Shown one piece after another: positions 13,376 through 24,600 of a stretch of 64,000 bases of DNA (position 1 is its first letter; every line of letters starts with the position of its first letter). The position numbers and the translations under genes were made by a program. The stretch comes from Drosophila miranda (taxonomy: Eukaryota > Arthropoda > Insecta > Diptera > Drosophilidae): the NCBI RefSeq assembly GCF_003369915.1, contig NC_046676.1, positions 21,186,001 through 21,250,000 of the forward strand, in the 5' to 3' direction. The notes beneath the pieces are model-generated. The model was not told the origin of the DNA, did not search any database, and was given only the letters and a program-made list of their open reading frames with translations.

Positions 13376-13429
13376 ATGAATTTATGTATCTGAGAAAAAT
13401 TTCAATGGCAATTCTTTTTTTGCTAAACA

Positions 13430-13580
13430 AAAAACGCCTTCGCTCGCTCTCCTCATTTGATAATCAAGGGTGGTGGGGCGGGTTTCGTTGCTTTTTTGTC
13501 CATCCCGAGCGTGTCTCCAGGAGTTCCTTATTTCGGCCTCATCGCACTACGTTGATTTCGTTTTGGGCGTATGTGTTCTT
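13430..13580. repeat. distal repeated block, partial copy upstream of gene copy 3
   Basis: Similarity to 12,220-12,400 and 16,050-16,215 is recognisable through the ttgataatc motif, the G-rich tract, a gtgtctc...ctt stretch and the gttgatttcgtttt...cgtatgtg end. The left half of the block is absent or too diverged to see. Confidence 0.5.
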
Positions 13581-14180
13581 ATACCTGCTAGAGCAGCAGT
13601 CAAAATGTAAATAAAGGCATGGCATTATCAAGAGATAGTTGGAATTTCATCTGAAGAAACATGGATTAGTTCGTGAACTGACAGTTCCATATAGCCGTAG
13701 GCTTCAACGGAAAGGAGTGCCGAATGTGAAAACCGGACACTTATCGAAATGGCAACAAGTTTTCTAGTACTTGGAAATATGTATGAATACCTAGGGGTAT
13801 CACGGGTTTGTGCGATACTCTATTGCATCAAAGGCGTAGGGACTGTACTATAAGGCAACAAGATTTGCGATCGAAAAACGCGAGGCTTAGCAATATACCC
13901 AGTACCCAGTACACCTAGCGAAGAACCAAGAACCAGAGCCCGAAAAGACCCCGAAAAGAAACCCCGTTAACCACGAGTAAGTACATGTAGACAATTTCTC
14001 CTGTGTGCTGGTATGAGACTATACGGCTGATTTTTCTTTGGCGGTTTCTTTGATTTGAGTTCAAATTGTACACTTATATCAAATGAATGTGTGTATGGCG
14101 TATCATAATAGCGAGCTGAGAGATGTTATCCGAGGTAATCATGGCATGCCAGAAAGAAAAGGTCCTGACAGCGGTCAGTC
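13581..14180. other. spacer between family copies 3 and 4
   Basis: I see no gene here. The sequence has few simple repeats and no frame with a family signature. The 3' end of copy 4 should fall at the right edge. Confidence 0.4.
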
Positions 14181-14181
14181 A

Positions 14182-14794
14182 TCAATAGAAAAATGGCATG
14201 TAATTGTCATATTCTAGCTGGAACAATCGCAAAGCGTACTGGCCAAAACTGAAGGCTTCCAGCTGGTACATCTTGTAGAGGCGGTAGAATCCCTCGTGGA
14301 CGTACTTGTTGTTCCAGACCCAAATGCAGTGATTCGGGAAGAACCAGATGAGGCGGTGCCTGCCCCGCATGTCGAAGTCACAGAACAAGTGCAACGTGTG
14401 AAAGTCGTACGGGGTATCCACAATCAGTTCTCGCTTCGCTCGACGAATGTGCTTCACAGCGGAAGCTCCTTCTATTGCTGCTCGTGCCACAATTTTCGTT
14501 GACTCTTTTTGGATCTCAGGGGAGCTGGTGTTGACAGGGGAGTTGACTCTGGTTGACCCCACAGCGGCTGCAGTTGATCGGGGTGGCAGTATGAACATCT
14601 CGCTCTTGCCTGCAATAATGGCTGGTAGCCGGATCGCCACTGGGGGGGGCAAAAATCGGGCATATGCTCTAGTCGACAGCAGTAACTGTGTCCATGGTAT
14701 ACCGGATAAATCAGTCGCTTACAAAAGGAAGATCTGAACAACTTACCACTGCGAGTAGAGCCAGCATCAGGCAGTGTATGAGTGTATGCTGCAT
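14182..14794 (-). CDS. tandem secreted precursor, copy 4 (RR.KR-processed)
   Basis: Exons are 14,794-14,747 and 14,685-14,182, with a 61-base phase-0 intron, giving about 183 residues. The signal peptide is MQHTLIHCLMLALLAV plus LLLSTRAYA, then RFLPPPVAIRL begins the pro-region. RRAKRE is followed by LIVDTPYDFH and the two-cysteine aromatic domain, ending ...YDNYMPFFY. Almost every base of the prepro part matches copy 5 at a constant offset of 866 bases, so the two arose by very recent tandem duplication or were homogenised by gene conversion. The 5' flank still resembles the older copies, but the TATATAAG box is replaced by ATTATAAG (plus-strand cttataat at 14,835-14,842). Confidence 0.8.
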
Positions 14795-14934
14795 CGTTTA
14801 TCAATGTCTCAAAAGCGTTACTATTTTAATTTTGCTTATAATCGTTTATGCATTTTTTTTTGCTTTTGTGTGTTACTAATACGAATTTCTGTTAATTTAA
14901 TTAAACTCTTGTTAGCAAACATAGCTTAAAAGTG

Positions 14935-15047
14935 GTACACGGAAAAAGATCTTATCTCCAAGATATTTGTATAAACCAAGATATTTCTGTGGCGTTCTTT
15001 TCAATATCAGCGCTTTCTGGTTTTTTTCTCCGACAGTTTCACGTTCC
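14935..15047. repeat. distal repeated block, truncated copy upstream of gene copy 4
   Basis: It matches 15,885-15,997 closely (gtggtacacggaaaaagatc, aagatatttctgtggcg, atatcagcgctttctgg, ctccgacagtttcac). The match stops at about 15,047, where the 3' end of gene copy 5 begins abruptly. This is the tandem-duplication junction. Confidence 0.8.
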
Positions 15048-15660
15048 CCATTGCACGACTGGCTCGTAATTGTCATATTCTAGCTGGAACATTCGCAAAG
15101 CGTACTGGCCAAAAGTGAAGGCCTCCAGCTGGTACATCTTATAGAGGCGGTAGAATCCCTCGTGGACGTACTTGTTGTTCCAGACCCAAATGCAGTGGTT
15201 CGGAAAATACCTGATGAGGCGGTGCCTGCCCCGCATGTCGATGTCACAGAACAAGTGCGTAGTGTGAAAGTCGTACGGGGTATCCACAATCAGTTCTCGC
15301 TTCGCTCGACGAATGTGCTTCACAGCGGAAGCTCCTTCTATTGCTGCTCGTGCCACAATTTTCGTTGACTCTTTTTGGATCTCAGGGGAGCTGGTGTTGA
15401 CAGGGGAGTTGACTCTGGTTGACCCCACAGCGGCTGCGGTTGATCGGGGTGGCAGTATGGACATCTCGCTCTTGCCTGCAATAATGGCTGGTAGCCGGAT
15501 CGCCACTGGGGGGGGCAAAAATCGGGCATATGCTCTAGTCGACAGCAGTAACTGTGTCCATGGTATACCGGATAAATCAGTCGCTTACAAAAGGAAGATC
15601 TGAACAACTTACCACTGCGAGTAGAGCTAGCAACAGGCAGTGTATGAGTGTATGCTGCAT
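15039..15660 (-). CDS. tandem secreted precursor, copy 5 (RR.KR-processed, novel C-terminus)
   Basis: Exons are 15,660-15,613 and 15,551-15,039, with a 61-base phase-0 intron, giving about 186 residues. The signal peptide (MQHTLIHCLLLALLAV + LLLSTRAYA), pro-region and RRAKRE site are nearly identical to copy 4. The mature domain has a few changes (for example RYFPNHC instead of WFFPNHC). The last residues are EPVVQWGT rather than MPFFY. These codons cross the duplication junction, and the stop codon at 15,039-15,041 lies inside the distal block belonging to copy 4. The frame is otherwise intact and looks functional. Family function unknown. Confidence 0.8.
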
Positions 15661-15755
15661 CGTTTATCAATGTCTCAAAAGCGTTACTATTTTAATTTTG
15701 CTTATACTCGTTTATGCATTTTTTTTTGCTTTTGTGTGTTACTAATACGAATTTC

Positions 15756-15840
15756 TGTTAAATATATAAATATTTGATATGATTTTGACAAGAATTTCGA
15801 ACTTCAGATTATCGTTTACAGAAGCGGCAACGCGTTTTGC
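15756..15840. other. 85-bp segment present upstream of copy 5 but absent from copy 4
   Basis: Flanks match the copy 4 upstream region on both sides (...acgaatttctgtt and aatttaattaaactc...), but copy 5 has this AT-rich stretch between them. Either copy 4 lost it or copy 5 gained it after duplication. It does not resemble a transposon I know. Confidence 0.6.
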
Positions 15841-15884
15841 ATTAATTTAATTAAACTCTTGTTAGCAAACATAGCTTAAAAGTG

Positions 15885-16215
15885 GTACACGGAAAAAGAT
15901 CTTATCTCCAAGATATTTGTGTAATACCAAGATATTTCTGTGGCGTCCTATTAAATATCAGCGCTTTCTGGTTTTTTTCTCCGACAGTTTCACATTCCGC
16001 ATAATGCCCCATAAATTCCACACTTAAAGCCTTCTCGCGTATTTCTCATCTGATAATCTGGTGGGTGGGCTAGTGGGGGAGGGTGTGGGCGGTTTCGTCC
16101 CTCAGTTCCCCACCCCTTTTGTGTCTCGACGAGCGCTTTCTTTCGTCTCCATTCATTTGGCCCGGCGACGAGGGCGCACTGCGTTGATTTCCGTTTTGCC
16201 GTATGTGAGAGTGCA
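15885..16215. repeat. distal repeated block, full copy upstream of gene copy 5
   Basis: This is the most complete version besides 12,096-12,440. It contains agatcttatctcc (GATA motif on the minus strand), aagatatttgtg, atatcagcgctttctgg, catctgataatctgg, a G/T-rich tract, gtgtctcgacgagcgctttc and tgcgttgatttccgttttgcc. It marks the right edge of the tandem array. Confidence 0.65.
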
Positions 16216-19200
16216 ACTTGAGGCGCCACTTGCCCTCCTCAAGTGTGTGTGTGTGTGGGTGAGTGGAAAACTAAACTGTTGCCATGTGACAAGTGGCAGC
16301 TTGACGACACAAGCAACAGCAGCAGCAACATCAACGTTACCATCAATGACGCTTGGTGTGGCACTTTTCAGCACAAGACATACACACACAACGAGGCACA
16401 AACATGCACCTGCTGCAAAGAAGAAAAAGGCAGCGCTTGACTCTTGTTGTTGCAAGTTAAAAACTGCAGAAAGCGCACTCGAAAATTGCCACAAAAAGGC
16501 TGCAAACAGTACGTTGCAGTTGCAGCCAGCACTCAAGTAATGAGTGTTGTTATTCTGCCACACGACACTCAGTCGCAGTCGCAGTCATGTATCGTTTGTC
16601 TGGGGGAAGGGTTAAGCTCTTGGAGTTGAATACACAATGATGGAGGTCTTGCACCTGCCGCACGCCAGACTGGGGTCAAAAGAGAAGCCATGGACTCCAC
16701 TCAAAGGCTAAGAATGCATATCATTTTACACGAACTTTGGACTATGTAGCTCAGAGGCGATACTATATACACGAGAAAGAGACAGATGCAGATACTGAAG
16801 AATGCAAAGAAACAGAAAGAGAGAAAAAGAAAGAAAGGGATAAATAGAGAATAAGCATCTATAAGGCGATTGAGCTCCTCTTCCTCTTCCTCCTTTCGGC
16901 TTTTTGGAATTGTCAATGCAACGCAACAATTGAAATCATTTGAAACCTTTCAAACGCCATACAAAAGAAAACTGATTTCTGACTCTCTTTCTCCCTTTCT
17001 CCATTGCTTTCTCTCTTTGTTGCTGCTGCTGCTGCCACGAGATTTGATTTAAATTTGCACCAAGACGTGGCAGACATACCACAAAAGAGATGGACAGGCG
17101 CCAGGCGGAAGAGTCGTCGTCGTCCCGTTTTTCATTCGATGTGGCAGCTATTGAGGTCATCATGCCCAGCGTGCCACAGAGTATAGATGATATATTTATA
17201 GATATAGTCGTATGTAAACAGATATATGGCGGGACATAAATTGCGATACTTTTCCACGTTGTGCCAGTCCAAGGGTCACCTTTGACCTCTTTAGCAATTT
17301 TTAGGCAGCCCCAAACTTCCAGGACATTAGATTTTATGCATTGGCTTTACTAATTTCTCTACCAGTCACCAGGCAGCACCTTTTACTTTTCTGTCCTTTC
17401 GTGTCTTTTCCGTTTTGCACTGGCGATTCAATTAGCAGTAAATCGTTTTAAATAAGGATGCCCAAACAGAGGGGGAATCCACCCATTCGTGGGCGGATTT
17501 ATCTATTCTATTTTTATTTAGTAATTTTTAATTTCGCAACTAATGCGATTATTTACGCCTCACGGACCTCACTCGACCGTCCTTCCGTCCTTCCGTTCAT
17601 TCTCTCGGCAATAAAAATGGATGGAAAGGGATGGGATGGGATGGCCAGTGTGTTGTAAGTCCACGTTTAACACTCGGTTTATTTTCAGTTAACGTAATGC
17701 CTCCCTTTTTTACACCCCTGCATTATCCTCCTCTTTCCATACAAAACTATTCCGCACACTCGAGAGGCAGCGGCTAACGGCACTAAGCTCAAACTTTAAG
17801 CTCTCTTCAGCATTCGACAAAGCCAAAGCGAAGCCTAAAAGGTGTGTGTCGAATGCCAGAGATGCCAAACATACATAAATGCGAGCAGTGGGATACTCTC
17901 TCTCTTTATTCCTTATTGAAACATATCGAAGTTTTTTTCAGCAGAAACTGTGTAGTAGATCTGAAAATTGCAAACACTGAAATTTGTGATAAAAATCGAT
18001 TGAAATGTGAACTCAGAATCGATTCGAAACGCAAAAAGACGTCCGAACGGTTTCCTCTAGAAGCATTTCTAATTTTTATTTTTTCCCCTAGTTGGGAGGT
18101 TTCTTGTTTTCTGTGGACCCAACAAATCAATGGACACCGTGTGGGTGCATTATTTTTGGCAGTGAAAACAATTGTCACCGAATGGCAGCGAGGCGTGAAA
18201 ATCACACGGAAAGTTGGAAAAATAAACAGAGAGAGAGAGAGTCCGTTCCGTTTGATGATAGTCCATGGTTCTGTAAGATAGTTTCGTCCATCCGGGGCAT
18301 GCTAGAGGAGAGTGGAAAGGCGGGTGGACAGAAGACAGAAGAGTCAAGTCATCATCATCGTCCTAGAGTGGAACTTAAAGCTCTGCTCCGTGCACATTTA
18401 CAGTTATGAGTGCTTAAAGGGAAGACCCTCGCCCCATTCCACACTTAACATTTAATTAAAAATTTTGTAATTACCGACGGGAAAAGCAAAGAGTAGGGGG
18501 GGGAAGACAAGCAGGAGTAACGACAGAGTAGGGTTTGACTTTCTTTCCAAGGATGCAGCTTCATCTCCAAGGACATGGCGTTTCCTGATATCTGGCAACT
18601 CTCTGTTTATTTTTCACCAGTTCACACTTCAGTGGGTCCAAAGTGGGCAGGGCGGTGCCTGCGACCCTTCCTAGCTGTTATTGCAATGAACTCTTGGCAG
18701 ATGGCTTGGTCTCCAGCAGAAGGGAGTCCTGCCATTGCCTTCTGCCTTGGTCTCCATTTCATACTAATTGATAAATGTAAACTGCTTTAGTGTGTCCTTT
18801 TGTACCCAAAATGGACCTGCTGCTGCTGTAACCTGAAGGAGGTACTTCCACTTTTTTCTCTCCTTGCCAACCCTTTGAAATTTCGCTAATTAATTTGTTG
18901 CATTATCCATTGTTTCAGACGCTGCAGGGCTCTGTAGATGCACCATTAAGTACCTCACCCTCTCTGTCTTTCTCTCTCTCTCTCTCTCCGTCTTTCTGTG
19001 TGCTTTTCAGGTTACACGCATATTTCGGAATCGCAGGGGACATTCCTCCTGTGGATGCGGCGTGCTATGTGCCACACATGCCTTGTGTACGCGTTTGTGT
19101 GGGGGCGTGGCCATGCCATCAAAGTGCATGCAAAATACGTGACACGCATATTGAAAAGTCGTCGGACTATTTATTTTTAGTATACAAAAAAGCAGCGCCA

Positions 19201-20520
19201 ACTTTTTCTGTTCCATCGTTTTTTTTGCTTTGCAGAAAACTTTTCCGTAAAGGTGTGGCATGCAACAGCGCCAGAAGCAGCACTCTTAGTAGGGATGCTG
19301 ATGCTCCTTTTAGACCCGTCCATTCTTTTACACAAGGGAACTTTTCACCCAACGAAATTTATATTTATTATAATATCATCCAAAGATATTAAATAAGATG
19401 AAATATTGGTTTAATTTTGAGCTGCGCAGGAATCCTGCAAAGGTTACACTGAAAAAACAGAGTCCTCCTCCATATTGGCATTTCCATTCTGGCGTTACGT
19501 TCGTACGAAAAAATGTAAAAAAAAGAGTGAAAAAGTCAAAATTTTAAAAAGAAAAGTATTCTTATTTGCATAGTAATTTTAAACTCTGCATACTCTAAAC
19601 ATTCAGCAATCCCTTTCATCCACTCACATCCCCAAACAATGTTTTTGTCATGCATTATTCAAAGACAATTTCTGATTCATGCAACAATGCCACCAATGAG
19701 ACAAAAATTCATTTCAGGACGGACCGATTAGGGAGCCTACATTTCTACAGCCTACATTTCTACGAAAAATTGATGGCTTATATGGAGTCCATTGAAAATG
19801 CAATTATGCAGCGCAACGCTGATAAATATCACTGAAGGGGAATGCAAAACAGGACACAGTTTAGCACCTCCTGTGATGACCATAAAAATGTTGCAATTTT
19901 CCATAGTACACATATTTGCCTTTTGGCCAGGGCCCAAAATATACACCAAAGCATACGAAAATGTGGAAAAAAACGAATGCCCAAGGCCGTAAATAAACGA
20001 AGTGGCAGAGAGACAGAGAGTTCCCTGCCACAAAAGCCGAAAACCTCACTGCGAATGTGAGGGTTCCTTGGAATTTTCATTTGTTGTCTAAAGTTTTCGC
20101 TTGGTTTGAAACTGCATGCCACCATTCCATGCCCCTCACCATCACGTGCCCTTTTCTTTCAGCCCCAATTTGTCGCCTCTCGTTCTGCAGTTGTCGCTTC
20201 ATTTTCGGTTTGCAGTGTTTTAGAAAATACTCGTACTCTCCTGTTGACAGAACATTTTTATGCGAATTTCCACTGCGTATAAAATGTAAAAAATGTATGC
20301 AAGTTTTCTCCCCTAGAAAAGCTTTAAAATGGTGCAGAATTTCAAGGCAAAATTTAAGTTATTCATCGGATCAGTCAGAGTTTGTTATATTTATTAATTA
20401 ATACCAATTAAATGCACGAGAGATTCAGGTTGTTTAACGACTACTCCTACTGTTCTCCCCGCTAACAGTTCCCTCTCAGAGCCAATTAGTCCGATCCGAT
20501 TGAACCGATAATCAATGGGG
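16216..20520. other. noncoding stretch, no gene recognised
   Basis: No frame shows protein-family features or splice structure. It holds CA/TC microsatellites (for example about 18,971-18,992), purine-rich stretches (16,780-16,850) and AT-rich DNA. It separates the tandem precursor array from the odorant-binding-protein pair. Confidence 0.55.
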
Positions 20521-20522
20521 TG

Positions 20523-20530
20523 TATATATA
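20523..20530 (+). promoter_or_regulatory. TATA box of the odorant-binding protein gene
   Basis: TATATATA lies 67 bases before the ATG at 20,597. An Inr-like aacagtta sits about 30 bases downstream (near 20,551). Confidence 0.55.
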
Positions 20531-20596
20531 GGTGAGATCTGGTTTAACCCAACAGTTACTCCGCTACGCTGTCCATATTCATTCTAAATATTGGAA

Positions 20597-21101
20597 ATGT
20601 TGCATGTTTCTATCGTTATATCACTTCTACTGGTAGCCCTCACAGAGGTAGGACTCTCTCTATAGAATACGCATCTGTACATTCAACTAAAACAATCTAC
20701 AATAGAGTCTGCCCACCGCTCTAGATGAATCCGATTTGATGAACGAATGCCTATACTTCAGTCACATCACCGTAGAGGAGTTACAGGCACAGATGAACAT
20801 CAGCAGCTCCGAGGAGGATCTGGAGAATCTGGATAGGAAATACAAGTGCTTTGCCCACTGTCTGGTTGCGAGAGCCAACCTTCTGGACAGCCGCGGTCGT
20901 GTGGATGTAGTCAAAATCGATGAGCTTGAGCCCCTCACGGATGAGCATCGTCAAGCGCTCGAAAACTGCAAAAGAGCGCACGATGATGAGCCCGATAACT
21001 GCGAATATGCCTTCAGTATGTTCCTCTGCTTATCGGATTACCTGGAGGCAAGTGATGAGGTAGATGAAGAGCAGGAAAAAGACAACGATTTAAATGAATA
21101 A
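20597..21101 (+). CDS. odorant-binding protein (Obp57-type)
   Basis: Exon 1 is 20,597-20,647 (MLHVSIVISLLLVALTE), then a 58-base GT-AG intron in phase 0, then exon 2 at 20,706-21,101, giving 148 residues. It is a secreted, six-cysteine PBP/GOBP-family protein. Cysteines fall at residues 32, 65, 69, 105, 116 and 125, with the diagnostic C-x3-C (KCFAHC) and C-x8-C (CEYAFSMFLC) spacings. Such proteins carry small hydrophobic ligands in sensillar lymph or other fluids. The C-terminus is an unusual acidic tail (ASDEVDEEQEKD...), beyond the normal sixth-cysteine helix. D. melanogaster has an Obp57a-e group at the cytological position suggested by the other genes, so this is probably a member, but I cannot say which one. 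A TATA box precedes it and a decayed paralogue follows about 100 bases downstream. Confidence 0.88.
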
Positions 21102-21197
21102 TGCAACAGAAAAATATAACTGGTTTTGAGCAACTCTTTGGAATCGGGAAGTGTTTTTCTCTCATCGGGGGGCCTACGAATCAGTTATATTTTAGCC

Positions 21198-21692
21198 ATG
21201 TTCCCCAGCAGACTGCTCGCATTGATCTTGGCTCTAATTATATGCCTTAATCAGGTGGGTAAATATAGTAAATGGGGAGCATGAGCAACAGTCTTTGCCT
21301 AATGCCGCCATCCCTTTAACTTCTTCGATGTGGGACTGCAGGACTGCAGTAATGTCTAATGCTCAACAGCCTCACCAACGAGGAGTTCGAGGCGTTCAAG
21401 AGCTTGGGCAATATGAAGAATCTGCTGAATGAATCGCGAGTGGAGTGTGATTCGGTGTGCAACAGGAGAGACAGCGATTTCGATCAGCCGCTGCATGGAG
21501 GTGGGGTTTACAGCGTCGCCTGAAGCAGAACACTGTGCCTATGCCTTTCATTTGGTGATGTGTGTTCACAAGGCAGATCATCTCATCATTGATTATGACG
21601 AGGAAGAGGAGCATGTGGAATATGTGCAGGATGGAGACGACAACGATATAGCCACCACTCAAGAGAGTTCAGAAAAAGAGGGCAGTAATTAA
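21198..21692 (+). pseudogene. broken odorant-binding protein paralogue
   Basis: A signal-peptide exon (21,198-21,254, MFPSRLLALILALIICLNQ) ends at a GT donor, as in the gene just upstream. Downstream are pieces matching the family: a first-cysteine segment CLMLNSLTNEEFEAF, a C-x3-C (ECDSVC) near 21,449, then in another frame HCAYAFHLVMC (C-x8-C) and an acidic tail ending at 21,692. An in-frame stop (21,349-21,351) sits right after the likely acceptor. The segment between the third and fourth cysteines is much shorter than in the intact gene, and the two halves are in different frames. Unless the assembly is wrong, this is a pseudogene of a tandem Obp duplicate. Confidence 0.7.
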
Positions 21693-21699
21693 TAAGCGT

Positions 21700-24600
21700 G
21701 GGGATTTGTCGGGCATCTAATTTGCATAACTAGATGGAATTACAGTGCACGTTTGAATCAAATCAAATCGAATCGAATCGGGCATCAAACTAATTACATT
21801 TCCAGCCCCCTTCACACAATGCTGTGAGGGGCATCCGTTGTGTGGGTATATACTCTATTTACTATACTATTTATTAGATATATATATCTACAAGATTTTT
21901 GTCTATACATAGATACACCTCTTAATCGATCGTTGGATGCAGGACTTGGGATTCAGGTTTGCTATGAGGCCACCCCTGCATCTCCCGCTCCCTTTCGGTA
22001 GCAGGAAAAAACATATTTCCTTACACAATGCGATTCCGTTACAGTTTTCCACGCGCTTTTCCTCACTCTCTCAGGCATTGAGTGTTTGTTTGTTTGTTTC
22101 TTTCTGTGTTTCTGTAGTTCTCTTTCTGTTGCGCCGCTTTTTCTTTTGTGCCCGCAGCAGGCGGCAGAATGCAGCGGAAGTTGTCATGTTGTATTGTTGC
22201 AGCCGCTGCAGCTGCTATTGTTGTTACACGGGAGGTGTGGAAAGAAAAGACGAGCCACACACTTGACTGGCTCTGACGCTTGCCTCTCCCACCCCTTCCT
22301 ATCCTTTTTTCGATTGTCAGTTCAACTTTTTCCGCTTGCCACACACACACACACACACGAGCACACTTCCCGAAAGGCGTGGCACATTAGTGGGGCAGGC
22401 AGACGAAAAAAAAGGAGACCATGATTGTCAACACGCACCAACGATTCCGCGCTTCCACCGCCTCCTCCGCAGTAGCGGCAGAAGGGGGTATGAGTAATAT
22501 GTCTGACTCCTGTTTCTGAATCCTGGCGCTGGCTCTGCCTCTGGCTCCTCTGCCATGTCAACATGCAAAACAACAATGGGGCGGAAGTGCATTGTAAACG
22601 TGGCATGAACCCCACATTGAGATCCCCCTGCACCCCGCGTTTGACTGAATGAGGAACGCTCTGGGCCTGTGGCTGTGGACTGGGGCTGGGGCTGCAATTA
22701 TAATTTTTATAAATCGACGGATGTTCGGAAAACATACGTGCAAATCGTTTTCTGGCATCCCAAAAAAGAGAGCAGCCTTCAGGCCAATGAGAAAATGTCT
22801 TGAAAAAATGGGAAAAATATACGACAGCTGTAGGGCAGAAGGAAAGTTAAGGGAAAGTAGTGAAAAGAATATATATGAAAATCATACGTACCTTGCTTTT
22901 CCAATTTAGATACGTTCTCGTCATTGCGAGAATTATAAGAAAATTAAGGTACATACATACATACTATACATATCTGATTATCGGTTATGATTTTTGATTA
23001 TCGGGTATAAAAAACAAGTCGCTTAGATTTTTCTCGATTTATATAGAAACGGCAACTACCACTACCAATTCTGGACATGGTAGTATTTTATGGTATATTT
23101 TAGGAAATGTTTGGTATCTCTAGTATCTTTGGTTATTCATATAGATATGGATAACCGATACCAGATATCCCTCGACAAAAAATACACCCTTGGTACTCTC
23201 TCGAATACCCCACATGTACACAAGTTGTAGATTTTGGTATATCTATAAGCAATTTTCTTTTATTTTATGTACATATTTTCCGATCAAAAGTTTTCGCTTC
23301 ATATTTTTCGCTGCCACCAAACAAAAGCAGCTGCTCCTGCAAGTGCACCTCCCTCTGGCTGTCTTCCCCCTCATGTGAAAATCTAATCACGCGGCACTAC
23401 TTCCTCCCACCCGCTCTCTCAGGTCCCACACACACATGTCAGAAATTAAATTCAGGGAAAAAACTTACACTATGCTGCATACTTTGGCAGCAACTACCAA
23501 TAAAGTGCCTCGAAACGGGGTGAACTGGGAAAAGAAGAAGCTCAACTTTTTCCCACTGAGGGCCCCGCTCGACCCCCTTCGTCCTGCCGAAAAGCGTTTC
23601 AGCTTGAGCTGCAGTTTCAGCTTCAGTTTCAGTTGCAGCTTGAGCTTATGCTCTGGCTGTTGCTTCGACGACCTCTCCACGGGTCTCGCCTCTCTCCTTC
23701 CTTGGATCCAAAAGCACGCTTATCAAAAGGCACGCAGAAACACAAACACACAGGGCACTGACATGCATTCAAAGAACGTGGCACCAGGGGCAAGAGGAAC
23801 GTCAAAGGGTGGAAAATTCACGGGTAAGTTTTCAGAGAGGGCGTGGCAATGGGGAAAAGCAAAGACAAGGCGCCAAAGCGAAACGCGTAAGTTTTTTCCC
23901 GTCTTCTTTCCAGTTTTTCCTGCAGCATCTCCGCAAAAAACTCTCTTGTTGCAAGTTCTGCATATGACTGCAGGCACGTCTCACCACCCCACCTCTCTCG
24001 AAGGGGACGAATGTAAGTTGATTTATGCCACTTTGTATACCCTGCACCATGCGTATCCCTGTGTGTCTGTTGCATAAATGATTTATGGCCAGCTCCCGCG
24101 ACAGTTTCGTTTCGCTTTCGTTTGCAGAGTGCGCAACAACAGCGGGGTGGACAGAGGAGGGACTGTGTGACTGAGTGCCACAAAGAAGTGCAAAGGAGAG
24201 AAAACACCAGAGGAGACAATGGAAACACTGTCGCAAAAATAAATAATTATAATTGTGTGCCTTTTCCCCTCATTCATGGATAGCGGTACTCTTCTAGAGG
24301 GTACCTTAAAGTTGATCAGTGGAAGGGTAACGATTAAAATATACATTTGTACTCTATTTCCAAGATGTGGCCATATCTCCTTGATTCCTCAGATCCTTCC
24401 TTTTTTGGTGTCTTTTGTATTTGATAGATCATGGAGTGCATCACAGCTTCTTCATTCGCTTCTTCGGATTTGTATCTTTGGGCTTTCCGCAGAAGGTGTG
24501 TGTGACCAGTAATAAGCTTAATAAATATTTAACCCGAGTGTGGCATGCCAGACAGTCCATGAAAATGCGGGTAATTGAAACTCCATTCACGCTCTGGAAA

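Noticed and set aside
10968-15603. Plus-strand open frames of 68-144 codons opposite each tandem family copy
   Set aside because: They recur only because the minus-strand domain is conserved. They have no signal peptide, splice logic or independent domain, while the minus strand has all three.
22976-23161. Possible decayed terminal-inverted-repeat element (ttatcggttat / ataaccgata)
   Set aside because: The inverted pieces are only about 10 bases, without target duplication or a second copy nearby.
23436-24077. 213-codon frame with Ser-Phe repeats
   Set aside because: The SFSFSCSL run comes from TTCAG repeats; no start context, splice sites or domain support it.
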